From Tyto alba (taxonomy: Eukaryota; Chordata; Aves; Strigiformes; Tytonidae), in contig NW_024881330.1 in assembly GCF_018691265.1 (NCBI RefSeq), forward strand, positions 19,860,886-19,924,885: a DNA stretch of 64,000 nt, in the 5' to 3' direction. Under the pieces are notes generated by a model. It searched no databases. It saw nothing but the letters and a program-made list of their open reading frames with translations, and was not told where the DNA came from. The position numbers and the translations under genes were made by a program. Below, piece after piece: positions 1 through 12,300 of the stretch (position 1 is the stretch's first letter; each line of letters opens with the position of its first letter).

Positions 1-529
1 TTTTTTTTTTTTCTAGCAGTCTTCAGAATTAAACAGGGGCAAATATGTACCGTTTCCTCTCAGTCTTGAAACAGATTCTGTTTTGATTTTAACTTTAAAA
101 AAGTCATCTTAGGTAATTGCTGGAATCAACAGCTACTTTGAAATCAGAAATAGTAGTCAGGAGCTACTATTCCAGACCAATAAAAGTGTAACATCACATA
201 TGAAAACAGGCAAACACTGTGAGGCAGCAGAAGATAGGGTATATTTCCTGCAGAAAGAAGTAGGGTCAGGCATTTTTCCAAGTACCATTATTTTTGAAAA
301 GTACACTGTACTAAAATAACACCTAAGAGTTTTATTCATAGGCCTGTCTCATTAAAAAAATATATCATCTCTCCTCCAGAAGAATTAAAACCCAAATTCA
401 CAAAAAACATTGAGCTTCATATGTCCTATTAAAATTCATAGGTCTGTCAAGCTTAAACATATTTGCAACCTTGGCTTTTCAATCAAATTTAAAACAAAAG
501 GCAATGGCTAGATATGGATCAGCAAGACA

Positions 530-1250
530 GTATAAATGAATATGAGCTATCAATAGTCAGTGACACTTCGTATTTGCCTAGTTTTCCATAGGCAGCAGGT
601 AAAATGAAGATGTGCATATGGCTGTAAGGAATGGGGATGTGGACAGAGGTCCTGCCCACGCTGCAGGACAGCAAGGGGGGAGAGCCTGGCAGCATCTGTC
701 TGAAAATCTACTGAGTGGGTAATGGAAGCTGGAGTCAAACCTTTATACTGAACGATGGGCAGGATAAAGTTTTGAAAGGTTTTAAGAAAGGAGACAAAGG
801 AGTTTATTTTTGAAATGATAAAGAGGGAGCCAGGGAAGGTTTATAGAGACGTGTCACAGTCAAAGCAACGAGGCAGAAAGATGACCCATGCAGCAATATG
901 GTTGATGGAATTGAAGGGCAAGACTGCATTTATCAAAACTGGAAAAAGTGTGTAGAGAAATCAAGATATGAGCTGATGAAAGCTATAGGGCAAGCTTTAG
1001 CTGTGCAGTTAGGTAGGAAAGGCCGTGTATTAGAGATGCTAGGTAGGCTTCTTTTTTTCTCACTCCTCTTTCCAGATGTGAAAACTTTGAAAGATGTGGG
1101 AAGATGATTTGTCAGTTAGGTGGAGTGACAGACACATCATGTTGCTATCTGCAGGAATGATGATGGAGGGGAGGGATAGAGGCTGGGAGCCTGGCATGCC
1201 ACTTCCAAGTATAAAGGTGACAAGATATCTTAGCTATATATGGACCCTCA
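530..1250 (-). mobile_element. Degenerate L2/CR1-type LINE fragment (reverse transcriptase C-terminal part)
   Basis: Read on the minus strand, frames between about 1010 and 550 contain a broken but recognisable series typical of the end of L2/CR1-clade reverse transcriptase: an AAxxIF-like block with a following RxFDxxT block, then a worn LHWLP-like site and an FxTDAARLSPLA-like block. The nucleotide wording (for example gagagcctggcagcatctg at 680-698) matches a repeat I know to be frequent in turtles and crocodilians. Stops and frameshifts interrupt it, so it is a relic with no function expected. The borders are approximate and the family name is tentative. Confidence 0.5.
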
Positions 1251-1697
1251 GTGAACAGAACTGGGTTACAACCAGAGAACAATTTTTTGTCCCCCTTCAC
1301 CAGATGCACACCTACCTGTCATTATTTTCTTACATAAAATATGCCAGACTGTTTTCTGGCTTTGCACAGCACAGCTCGTGTCTATGCATCTGTACCATCC
1401 TCTCTCCTCCAAGAGGGTGTTCTTGTCCATGCTGGGTCTTGGAACAGTCCCTTGGCCATCCTCTTCCCTGGAATGTTGGGGATGCCCTTTCCATGGGCAT
1501 CCTTCCATGGATAAACGATGATTGTCACAGCCCAAACCATGCTAGAAAGTGTGCTACCAGTTATGCCACACAACTGGCTGCACAGCAGTGCTGTGCCTTG
1601 TTTAGTTTACTAGAAGTTGTGAAGACTAATTTAGTTTACCAGACTAGTGCTACTTTACTATAGCTTACCTGAAAGTGTCCCTATTGCTTGGTGGAAT

Positions 1698-1731
1698 GGG
1701 GGTGGGGGGTGGGGGGGTGGGGGGGTGGGGG
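1698..1731 (+). repeat. G-quadruplex-type G-run array
   Basis: Five runs of 5, 6, 7, 7 and 5 G residues are separated by single T residues. This is a textbook intramolecular G-quadruplex motif with one-base loops, lying in AT-rich intergenic DNA about 20 kb beyond the EMC2 stop. No gene start is seen next to it. Confidence 0.9.
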
Positions 1732-1924
1732 TAGAAGGAAATGTGTCTGCAAAAGAAACTTCCTGAACAAATCCCAATCCTAATTCACATAATCTCAAGA
1801 AACAACACTACCAAAAGCTTCCCCCACTGCACATTAACTTCTAGTTGGAAAAATTCTGCAAGGGGCAATTTTCTACATTATGCTATGGGCCTGGCATTCT
1901 ACCCACTGTAGTCTGTGGGGTGGA

Positions 1925-2085
1925 TTGGATGCATTTTATCTGTTATATAGCACTTGATATATATTAATCAATCAACCTAGTACTAGTGAGATGCAAACAA
2001 AACCACTGCCCCTGTTTTACCAGGAAAATTAGGGACAGATTATTTCATGAAGCTGTATGGCCATTCAAAAGTCACACCTTAAAGC
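1925..2085. repeat. Possible ancient L3/MIR-like 3' end
   Basis: The stretch has a tatagcacttgatatat motif followed about 75 bases later by cctgttttaccaggaaaat and gggacagatta. This resembles the worn tail shared by old amniote L3/MIR-like repeats (a TATAGCACCTTTCAT-like block, then a CCATTTTACAGATGGGGAAACTG-like block). The match is weak and rests on recall of the family. Confidence 0.35.
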
Positions 2086-2094
2086 TCTCCTGAT

Positions 2095-2225
2095 TATTAG
2101 TAATTATTATCTGTACTGTAGTACAGTTTATACACCCCTAGCCTCAGTGTATGAGGTGCTATATACAAACCCAGAACAAAAAGACGTTCCCATGCTCCAA
2201 TGAGCTTATTCTGATCTGGCTGCTT
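2095..2225. repeat. Ancient sauropsid interspersed repeat tail
   Basis: The segment contains ttattatctgtactgtag, then gaggtgctatatacaaaccc, agaacaaaaagacgttccc and aatgagctta in order. This is a worn version of a repeat common in turtle and crocodilian genomes that carries a GTGCTAGGCGCTGTACAAAC-like core, agaacaaaaagac, and agagcttacaatct. It is a relic and its exact family name is not certain. Confidence 0.45.
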
Positions 2226-5200
2226 AGCAATATTGAAATGTTTTGTTGAATATTAAAATTGACTAAACAGACAAGGTATGTGGCATGTACTCAAATATTT
2301 TTTAATGAAAATTTCTGACCTAAATGACCCTTGAAAGGTAGAAGCTGTCATTCTGAAAAATGCGTAGGGGCAGGAGTCATCTTTTACGATGCAGAACCTG
2401 ACACATTTTCAAAGCGCTGGCACCAAAAGTAAGAGAGACTTGGGGACAATTTTTGGCATAAACATTAAGGAAAACTGCCTAAACGCTGGAAGAAACTGAA
2501 AAGTTTACACCTTTTTGAGAGCTGAAACTAATCTATGGTGCTTCAGGGTATTTTCCTTTAGAATATGTATTCTGTCTTCTGTGGCGCTGCACTATGGCGC
2601 TATGCCGCATACATCAGAGGATACCATTTTTGAGAAAGAAAATAAACCTCATGACACAAATCCTGTTCACCGCACTTAAGCAAACATTCTTCATATTGAA
2701 TCCAATAGGGCAACTTATGAAAAGTAGAGAAGAGAATTTGGTCCATTATGTGGCTATCAGATTTAAATTACACCAATAACTGAGATGCATGGGGTATCAG
2801 TGACAGGAATACTGGACCCAGAGTGTATGATTACTCAATTACTCCAATGTCTGTTGGATGCTTAAAGGCTAAAACAATTTTGGGTTCCTTCCAGTCAGTG
2901 CATATCACTGTCAGCTCTTCAGCCAGTTTACCTTTCCCAAGAAGCTTTTGCGTACCTTATCACCTTCCCAGATCTGCTGCCTGCATTCTCCAATTACTGC
3001 ACTTAACTGCAAGCCACGTTACATATACTTTACACTTCATCTTTATCTGTTCCATTTCGGTGATGTGATATTAGGCAAACATCTTAAACTTACAGCACTG
3101 GGCTTTAAGTCACTGACATCTTAGATTTATTTCCCCTAAAGCTTTCAGTTTTAACAGGAGCTCAAATGGAGCACTGAGAAAGCAGAGCATGGAGCCGTAG
3201 CCACAAATGTGGAGGCAGTTTGGCAAATGAAAATATTTTTAAAATACAAGGCAAAACGGAGGAAAAGTCTGCAATACTCTCTAGTTCTGACTCATGAAGG
3301 AGATCACCAAATTGAAAGTTGAAAAGAAAGCTGAAACAGAAGATAATCTAAATCAAAAAGGAGAAACATGTGAAGAAAGGGGTCTAATTAACCTAAGTTA
3401 AAAGAAATCTACAAAAGAGAATATATTAGTTGGAAATATTTCTTAATATTATTGTTATTCCTATTTAAAAAATCTTAAAGGAAAACAGCTATTCACAGAG
3501 TGAGCCAGAAAGATCTATTTCCTCCATTAAACAGTTTTATCTGATTTAGGTTTACCCTGCAGTACCACTATTTGAAATGTAATGCATCATGCAGGGAAAT
3601 AACAGCCAACCCATAGATCACTCATAAAAGGAACGTGGATAATACTTAATATCCAAAATCAGACTTGTTTGCTCATGTTAATTTGTCACATGGGTCTTAA
3701 ACTGTGTGCTGATAAAATTAATCCATACCCAAACGTCTTATTCCATCGATTACACATTTGGAGCATCAGTCATTGTTTCTTACAAATATTCATTAATATT
3801 TTCCTTGGTTTTCTGTTTCTATGGGTACTTTTCTGCTCCAAAACCAAAGGAATAGTTTTGTAATGCAAAGAAAAAATTTCATCAAAGACAAATGAGACAA
3901 ATTTATGACAGCCAATATATGCAGAAAATTCATGTACCAATAAAGGGAAATAGTAAGAAAATCAACGACTACAAAATAACCAAATTATTTAAACTGCTTT
4001 TCTAATATTTTTTATATTAAAATACAATTGTAATATGAGATAATAATGGACACATTGAAAATGCTGTCTAAAGAAAGTGGAGCCCTTCACATAACTTCAG
4101 AGTATTTCTAATCATTTTGCTTTCAGGGTAAGGGCTCAGGCCCACAAAGCTATTCAAGGAGGGATAGAAACATAAATACCTCTTCAGAGTCAGGCTACAG
4201 TCAGAACTGGGTCTCTGAGAGAGACTTTACAGGCACTGAATGGAGTGATTTAAAACCATCTTTGGGTCACTGACATATTCTTCAGGGAAACACTTAAGCA
4301 TTCACTTGACCATAAGCAAATGTTTAAATGTTGCTGACTGAAAAAATGTGCTTTTTTCAGAGGGTACCATCAGCACTCCTGGTTTCTTAGCAGCCCTGTA
4401 AATCATATTTTTCCTGGAGGTGACCCTACTTAAAATTAAAGGCATGAAATTTTAAAATACCAAGTCCAAGTCACACACACCTCCCCCACCCATCTGCACA
4501 TAAAACTAAATAATATAAATTCATGAAGTACCTTGCCCAATAAGGCCATATAAACACACTCCATTACTCACAATTTAAGAAAAAAACCCTCTCTAGATAG
4601 TTATATTAATCACTGATTGGAACTTTGCAGACTTCAGAGCTAGTAACCCAAAACCTGCCTCAAATTAGAAAGAAATGGATGTGGTAGTAGTTAATGCTAA
4701 GGTGGAACTCTTCTGATTGAACTATTTATCTGGTAGTGTTTCAGATAATTAAACTGAGCTCTGGGTAATATGAAAGGGTATAGTTATGGTCAGTTTTTAT
4801 CTTCTAGCACTGCAGGGCTGTTGGGACCTGAAAATTATATGCAGGCAGGTTTGGAATAGGTCCAAGGTAGACCACACTGGACTAAGTAACATCTGGTGTA
4901 TAGGGCTTAGTTTTTTTAAAAGTGTGTCTGGACAGCTGTAAAATAGAAATGACATACATCTCTGACTAAAGGCTATACGTAAAGTTGGCAGCAAGTTAAC
5001 TGTATGCTATTTGAAAAGGTACTGTTCTTGTCTCAAAGCTGGGTACAACCATCCCGGAATATGTGCAAAGACATTCCAGTTATGCTGTAAAGGATTTATT
5101 TTACATCAAGTGAATGAGAAATACTTGTAAAACCTTCATCTTTGACTAGCAGTTTTCCTGCCTCTCTTTCATGTTTAACAAGTTGAAAAAAAGCCCCAAA

Positions 5201-6043
5201 CAAAACAGTTCTAAGACCTTCATCCAACTCCAATACATTACCAACACAGACAATATATAGATGACTTCAGAAACTTTTAATGTGGTATGAAGTGTTGATA
5301 TATATCAATCTAGTCATTGCTGAATTTAAACAAGTGTATTTTTTACTCTAAGTTTTCAGATAAGAAAGGCCCTTCTGTAAAAGATAATGTACAAGGAACG
5401 TCCGCCATAAATTGTCTCCATACTTTTCTCCATTCTAATGTTTAAACATGATGATGCTTTCTCATGTAAATATAGAAAATTGCCTTCCTGCAGATTAGAG
5501 CCGAAGCCAGGGGACAAGAGATGCTGTCCTGACCCCTGCCCTGGGCAAGTACTTTATGGTGGGGAAGGCTGTCAATGGTGGAAGGAAGGCAGCGGAGGCT
5601 AAAGTTTATCACCATCTGTTTCTGGTCAACTCCAGTGCCAAAATGCATATTTGTGCATTTTCTAAAAACAAAAGCAAAACAGCTCCCAAGTGATTATAGT
5701 CACTCTTGGAAACAACGGCCAATGCCCACTCGTGTGTTTATCACCACCAGCCTGCTCTCCTTTCTTCTCTCCAAATGTTTGCTGCGTTTCCCTGTTGCAT
5801 GCTGTCTTAAATAGAAATGCCCCTGGGACAGGTCATGTATCACGACGTATGTCTACAGAGCACCTTAGCAATCCAGTGCCTCTGAGCTTTGCTGCAGTGA
5901 TACTGTGTAGGCAGGAAAGAGCATCTGACCTAACATCAGGAAAATTCCCCAGAAAGGCTTATCCATGTGGAAAGAGGTGGAGGGAAGACAAGAGATGCAT
6001 CTAAGAAATTAAAGAACTAATGTGTTTGACCACAAGTCAGAAC

Positions 6044-6136
6044 TTTTTTTTTTTTTTAAAAAAAGGAAAAAAAAAAAAAACAAAACAAACCAAAAAAAAG
6101 AAAAAACAAACAAACAAAAAAAAAAAACACAAAACC
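6044..6136. repeat. Poly(T)-poly(A) junction followed by A/C low-complexity tract
   Basis: A run of 14 T passes directly into an A run (able to fold back on itself), then a tract made almost only of A and C with CAAA and CAAAA units up to about 6136. It looks like an expanded low-complexity sequence. Confidence 0.9.
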
Positions 6137-6929
6137 AAGTAAATGACATTTTCATGATTTCAACCAAAATATCAAAACCAATTTTCTATCATTTGCAATG
6201 TTAATTTTTGTTGAATAAAAAAAAGATTTTGGCAGAAAAAAAAAAGTAATTTATCTTTGCTGAAACAAGTAAAAGGCAGAAAAGCAATCATAAGCTGTCT
6301 TTAAGTTATGTATTTGGGTCATTTCAGATGTGTGTACAGTCAGTTTTACCATTCTTCAAGGAGAGCTGGCTGTTCCTGGGAGTGACTATAAGACTGTGCA
6401 GCAGTAAGGGATAGCCCAGACCTCAGCTTTCCAGGATAACTTCCACCTCGCAGCTACATGGGCTGAAACCTCAGAGCATGCAACCAAGCAGTAGGTTGGG
6501 GTTTTTTTAATAGAAGCAGTTGAAATGTCTGTAGATCAAATTTGCCTTGTCTGTATGAGGACAGAGTCCCTGCCTATTTTGAAGTGACAGAAAAAACGCT
6601 GGTGGTCTCTGATGGAGGAGCTCTCACCACCAGATTTCAGCATTTCAGCCATTTCATTGCTGTGACTTGAAGCGTGAGCACAGCATGGAGAGTGGGCTCT
6701 CGGTGGAGGTAGGGCAGCGTGGCTCACACTGAGGACTCTGCCTTTTCATTCAGAGGGAGAGGAAAAATAAGGAGAAGAGCTTCCTCTTAATTAGAATCAC
6801 CATGAAAAAGATTCTTTTTCTTTTTAATGAAGCTCATAGCTGACCTAAATACAAGCCTGAGACAGTAAGAATAATATATTGTGTTATATGTATATGTATA
6901 AAATAAAAAATGTCTGAGACAGTAACAAC

Positions 6930-6949
6930 TTTTTTTTTTTTTTTTTTTT
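6930..6949. repeat. Poly(T), 20 bases
   Basis: A run of 20 T residues in intergenic DNA. The phrase tgagacagtaa occurs both shortly before it (6914-6924) and at 6859-6869, a short direct repeat of unknown meaning. Confidence 0.9.
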
Positions 6950-9900
6950 AATTAAATCCCATTATATATAAAACATTCTCTCCTACACATCACTTGAGAG
7001 GCCCATGGGCTCCTGCAGAGAGCAAACCTCTCTCAGCTAGCTCCTGGTTTGGGTGCCCAGCGAAGTTCCAGTTGTGTAATTAAGTCCAGTCAATACTTCA
7101 GTTACGATTGGGCTGCATATGTGCAACATGCTGAGTCACCAGTAGTCCTTGAGACTATAAGAACTAAATTATTTTTCTTCTTCGCATGCAATACAACACA
7201 CTTTTTTCCCAAAGGAATCACTACATGCTGTCACCTACTGCAACCACCCACCCAGCAAGGGAAAACGCTGGGCTGGGGTGACACCCTGCAAGGGCAGCTG
7301 TACTCCCGCACACACCAGCACCCATGGCTGCTGACTCCTGGCTGGCTGGAGGACACTTTATGAAGCTTTGTGACCTGTTGCTTTCACAAATAGACATACT
7401 GTAAAACTCCAAGAGACACCCCAGGACAAAGCACCTGCAAAATACACTTACTCCAGAAATATTTTTTTCATTTAACAGCATCTGAAACCATTAAGTCAGC
7501 AAATAATAGTGTTCCTGAAAGTGGAAAAAAATAAGCCAAGCCATTTTCCTTCCAAAGTCTGAAACATAATTCCTAGGCTGCAAACATCACCAATTTTTAT
7601 CCTGTAATTACATTTTTGCTCGTTTTAAATCTAAATCTATTGCTAACTGAGACTGAGATTTTACAGCTTATCAACTCTGTATTTAAAACTCAGTCACTGA
7701 TTCCAATATGACAGATTTTTTACAATAGGCAAAACAGATCTTTAATGGTAATGGTTTATATTAAAAAAGGACTTTAAAGGGCTAAGGAACTCTTTTAAAT
7801 AGTAATGTTCATTGCAAAGGTAAAGCAGAGAGAAGTTAAAATGCAAGAGCTAGAAATAGTATGATTTTGTTTTCAGAGCAGAAGATTGCCTATGGAGATA
7901 CATCATTGCCCACCAAAACTTTTCGAGTGACCAGGGTAAAGGATGAGCAAAATTTCACTATCAAGAAATGAGACTTGGTCTGGCAGATGCTGAAATGACA
8001 GCTGAGCTGTGCCACCTTACACCCACTGCCTGTTCAAGAGATAAAGAAATGCAGAGAGGCGAAGGACTGGAAAAGTGAAAGACTGGGCACACAAAAGCTT
8101 CTGTGCAACAGTGTCACCTTTCAAAACTCTGTTTTCTCTTCAAAATTCTGCCTCGCTTGAAGCAACATTCCCACTTTATTAAATGGTTGCAGCCATTTCA
8201 GTGAGGGAGATATTACCACCATGGCCATGTAGCAGTGTGTAGTGGCATACTGAGCCATAGATTATTTGTTAACATTATGCTCTTGATTCACCATCTTGCA
8301 CTGTGCACTTACACTGGATACTCTAAATTCAGTCTCAGATCAAAATATTCTTTCAGCAGAGACAGCTACCTCCACCGTGCCTCAGAGCTGTTTCTGCAGT
8401 GCCAGTGCTGTAAGCTGCTTCCCTCCAAGCTTCTTCTGTGATGGCATCTCAAATGGGGGGAGGAAACTCATCCCTCCTTTGAGCTCCCCATATGCACCAT
8501 CTAAAAGAAGGTCATGCTTTAAAATACTAACAGATTATTATTTCACTACTTTTTCACTTTTACATGGAAAATACGATTACTTGCGAAGTATTCACAGCTT
8601 TTATTCTCCATCTGAAAATATTCTCTCTTATTTGAAATATAGGGAGCATGGAAGAAGACAAGCTACCATGTGAAACTCAGACCAGCTTCTAAGTAACACC
8701 ATGGCCAGGGGTGGCTTCACACTGAGCTGTAATTCAAGAAAAGCTTGATCAATTTTCATAAGACCCCAAAAGGTCAAGAAACAGGCAAACATACTTTCTA
8801 TAATAAATTTTGGAAGGAGTAAAAATAAAGGCATAAAACTGCATCCCTCTGTGATCTGTAAGTGGATTCACTCAGGAGCTATAAAATGCAGCTGTGGGCT
8901 ACTGGAGGGAGCAACAGCGTACCTCTGCAGCGAACATCCAAGGTATGGCTGAGCCCACTCACAAGCCTGAACTTGCCTCACAGCCACGCAGGATGGACAC
9001 AAGCAACACTTTTTCGTGACTGAGCAAAACTTTTTTGTCAGGAGCAAAACCTTGGGCTCTCAGTAGCGTGGGTCGAAGCACACATCAGCGTGTACCTGCC
9101 ACACGTGGACACAGCGTTGCAGACCAGCAGTTGATCCGGGCTTCCAGGATGCCTTCATCTACTGCCCATGGTTAGAGACAATTTAGATCGCATCTCTAAC
9201 CAGCTTCCGTAGAGTAACTGTTTCCATGTCTTGGTGTTTTTCTAGCTACCTTCCTGACAGTGCTTCTCTTTCCAGTGCTGTCCTTGCTCCACCTGGCTGA
9301 CCTTGGCTCCTCTCACCATCCTACAAAGGAGAAGGCCAAACCCTTCCCTCCTGGCTGCTTACCTGGCCAGAGCAGTACAGAGGAGGGTGCCTGTCATTGC
9401 AGATTTGCTCCTTTCCTAAAGACAGGAGTGGCTTTTGCTACTCCCTACAAGAAGGATTGTAACTTTCACCTGCAGAAAGTTACACTCGTGTGACAACTCC
9501 AGACACAGCCGAACCACAGCTACTGCTCCAGAGCATATCTCCAGCCACACTATGCGCTTAACCAAAACCTGTTTCAAGTCGACATAAACTGAACTGGAAA
9601 CCATGCAGTAGTTTATCCAATGTAATTACAGAGGGTTAGGTTTAATTTCCCATTTAGCTTACCATGGCGAATGCTCACCACCACCACTACAGCAGCCTCC
9701 ACCCATGAAAAAAGCACCTCACTGCTGGTTCTTCTCCCAGCATAGTTCTCTGCGTGCGCAGCTGTGGTTGGTGATTTCCTTGGCTGACCTGGCTACTGCA
9801 TGAACAATTTGACCAGATTACCAGGGTGAGTAATGCCCTAGCTTCACCTCTCTCAACATCTATACTTACAGTCATTAATAACAACATTTAAATAGAAGAC

Positions 9901-12089
9901 TTGCATCTGAGTTTTCAAAAAACTTTTACTCTCTGCAAACCTGAATACCATGTTTTCAAACTAGCCGCATGGAGAAACCATGCAGCAGGTGACACAATGA
10001 GAACCCAGCAACTTCTCTGACTGACTTTTGCAGAAAGACTCTCTTTAGAACTGAAGATTGCTATTCATTTCCTGCTGAAGCAATATTCCCAATAAAAAAA
10101 GCATATGATAGGAGGAGGAAGGTAATACAGCACCAGAAATAATGCATTGTAGAAACTTATGGTTGGAGCCGTAACTGTACAACCTTCACAAACAGGTGAT
10201 GAGGCTTAGCCACAATTTAGCCTGAAAAGCATTAGGCCTTCATTACAGCCTTGATGAACCTCTCCAGTTCCCAGTGAATCCTGAGATGCCATGAGCAGGC
10301 ACAGAGAAATATCTCCAGCCCAGCATGCAGCGTACGGGCCGCCACTGTTTGCACATACTTTGACAGGCACCTTTGGGGCACATTCTGCATTGGGTTTGCT
10401 TTTGAACGTAGCAGAAGCATTTGAAAGAATCCTGCGTCTCCAAGCTTCACAAGCTCATGTGGGGTTTGTCCCCCAGACAAAAATCTTCTTTATAGCTTGG
10501 TTCTGGGGAGAGCTCTCTCACAATGAACAAGCACAGCAAGTTTGGATATACTATACCTCATCAAGTAGATGGTTTATCAGGACTTAAACCTGACTATACC
10601 TCATAAACATGTCCTTTCAAAGAGCCACTCATAAACTAGAAACAACACATCCTGCAAAGGGGAAAGTGTGGCCTACAGTTAACTTATTTATTCCTATCTA
10701 ACATACTACAGACATCCTGATTTTTACAGCATTACATGTTTTGAACCTTTTCAGTAAAGTGGAGGTTTCTCATTTCAGCCTAACTGCTGTTAATCTCTTC
10801 CAAATGTTAACATTGCAAATAAGGTCTGGTTACCATCTCTGCCCCAAGTCGATAATAGGAACAGAGCTGATCAGCATCTGGTTTAGTTCAGAGTACAACT
10901 TGCTGCCTAATACTGCAGAGTTTGGGTTGGAATATTGTTGCATTTCATGAACACCACAAAAAAATTAAACTAACAACACTCACATACAGTCATGTGTCAT
11001 TATTTATTGCTCTATAGGCTTGCTAAAGATGGAATATCGCATTACTAATTTTGGCAAATTCCAGCACACATAAACAGGCCAAAACCTCTTAACATAAATT
11101 ATACCAGAGCTGCCTAATGATAATTAAAAAAAATTCAGTCGCTTACTTTCCAGACTTGTGATGGAAAAATAATGTAAAAATAAGCGAGAATTTTAAATCG
11201 GTTTCTTATTTTGTCATGTATTTTGAACACTTGAACTATTATGTGTTTCATTCATTGCAAGGTACTTGGCAATACAGCACTTTCAATATACAGAAAACTA
11301 CGGTTATAAATGAAAATAGTCTCAAATTTATTTATAAAATACAAATTAGTATTTTAATGGAATATAATCATTGACCTAAAACTCACAACATCAAGTTCAC
11401 ATTTACATCAAAATAAAACCTCCTGCTGAGTGAAATCAGAGCTGAAACCAACTCTCAGTATACAGAATAATTCATCTCAGGATTAACTGTGGCCTCTCTA
11501 ATATTCAGAACCACTTCTTTTTTCCTTCAAGTACTTTTTATACTTTTTTCCAAATTCCTTTACTGAGTGATCTATCATTTTGCAGTTGATCATATAAAAA
11601 TTCTGCATAAAACATATTTCAATTACATTTCTTTGGTTAATCTAAATGGCAGATTATCCTTTATAAATTAGAAGGCTACAGGATCAAAAGCTCTTGACAC
11701 ATATAGGAAATAAACCAAGAAAAATTAATGAAAATTATAGGTTAGCAAGACATGCTAACTTATATCCATCAACTATTCATATTAAAGCTCAGTTTGAGTA
11801 AAAAACATTAATAGCCACTTCAAATATTAAAAGACCATTTTTAAAATGAATGCATAGAATGCTTAAAACATCTGGAGCCTGTATAAAATGTACATGAATT
11901 CTGCCAAATTTACCCCACACTTTCCTGTCAGTTGAAGCACTGACTGGGGTGACCCACATGACATAAATTTCTTGTTACCTATGAGAAATGACTGGACATA
12001 GAAATTACTTCTTTCCCCAGACAGATATAGCTGGTCGATCAGGCAACTAGTAATACAATATTTATGAAGTTAAGCAGGATAAAACTGAT

Positions 12090-12300
12090 AGGCACTGTAT
12101 TAATTTCATGGTGACACCTATGAGCGCTGATTTTTTGGGGCACAACAGATTCCACTGATCCTATTTTACATTTGAGAAATTTGAAGAAGAAAAATCCTAA
12201 ATTACTGAATCGCATCATGTCACAGAGCCAAGTCAGTAACAAAACTCAAGAGGTGGCGGGCTGCTTCATGCTAGTCGTAAAAACTATACCATTGCCCACA
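12090..12300 (-). repeat. MIR/L3-like ancient repeat relic
   Basis: On the plus strand the order is attttacatttgagaaattt, then ttactgaatcgcatcatgt, cacagagccaagtcagtaac and finally aaaactatacca. This parallels the reverse of the MIR/L3 tail (an ATTTTACAGATGAGGAAACTG-like block, a GTCACACAGCAAGTCAGTGGC-like block and an AACCACTATACC-like end). Divergence is high and borders are approximate; the strand is assigned from the usual MIR orientation. Confidence 0.45.

Noticed and set aside
1094..1663. 189-codon open frame on the plus strand
   Set aside because: It overlaps the L2-like relic, lacks any recognisable domain and has an ordinary low-complexity composition. No splice sites or regulatory context support it.
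8296..8673. 125-codon open frame on the plus strand
   Set aside because: No domain, no splice support and no similarity to any protein I recognise; its length is within chance for this region.
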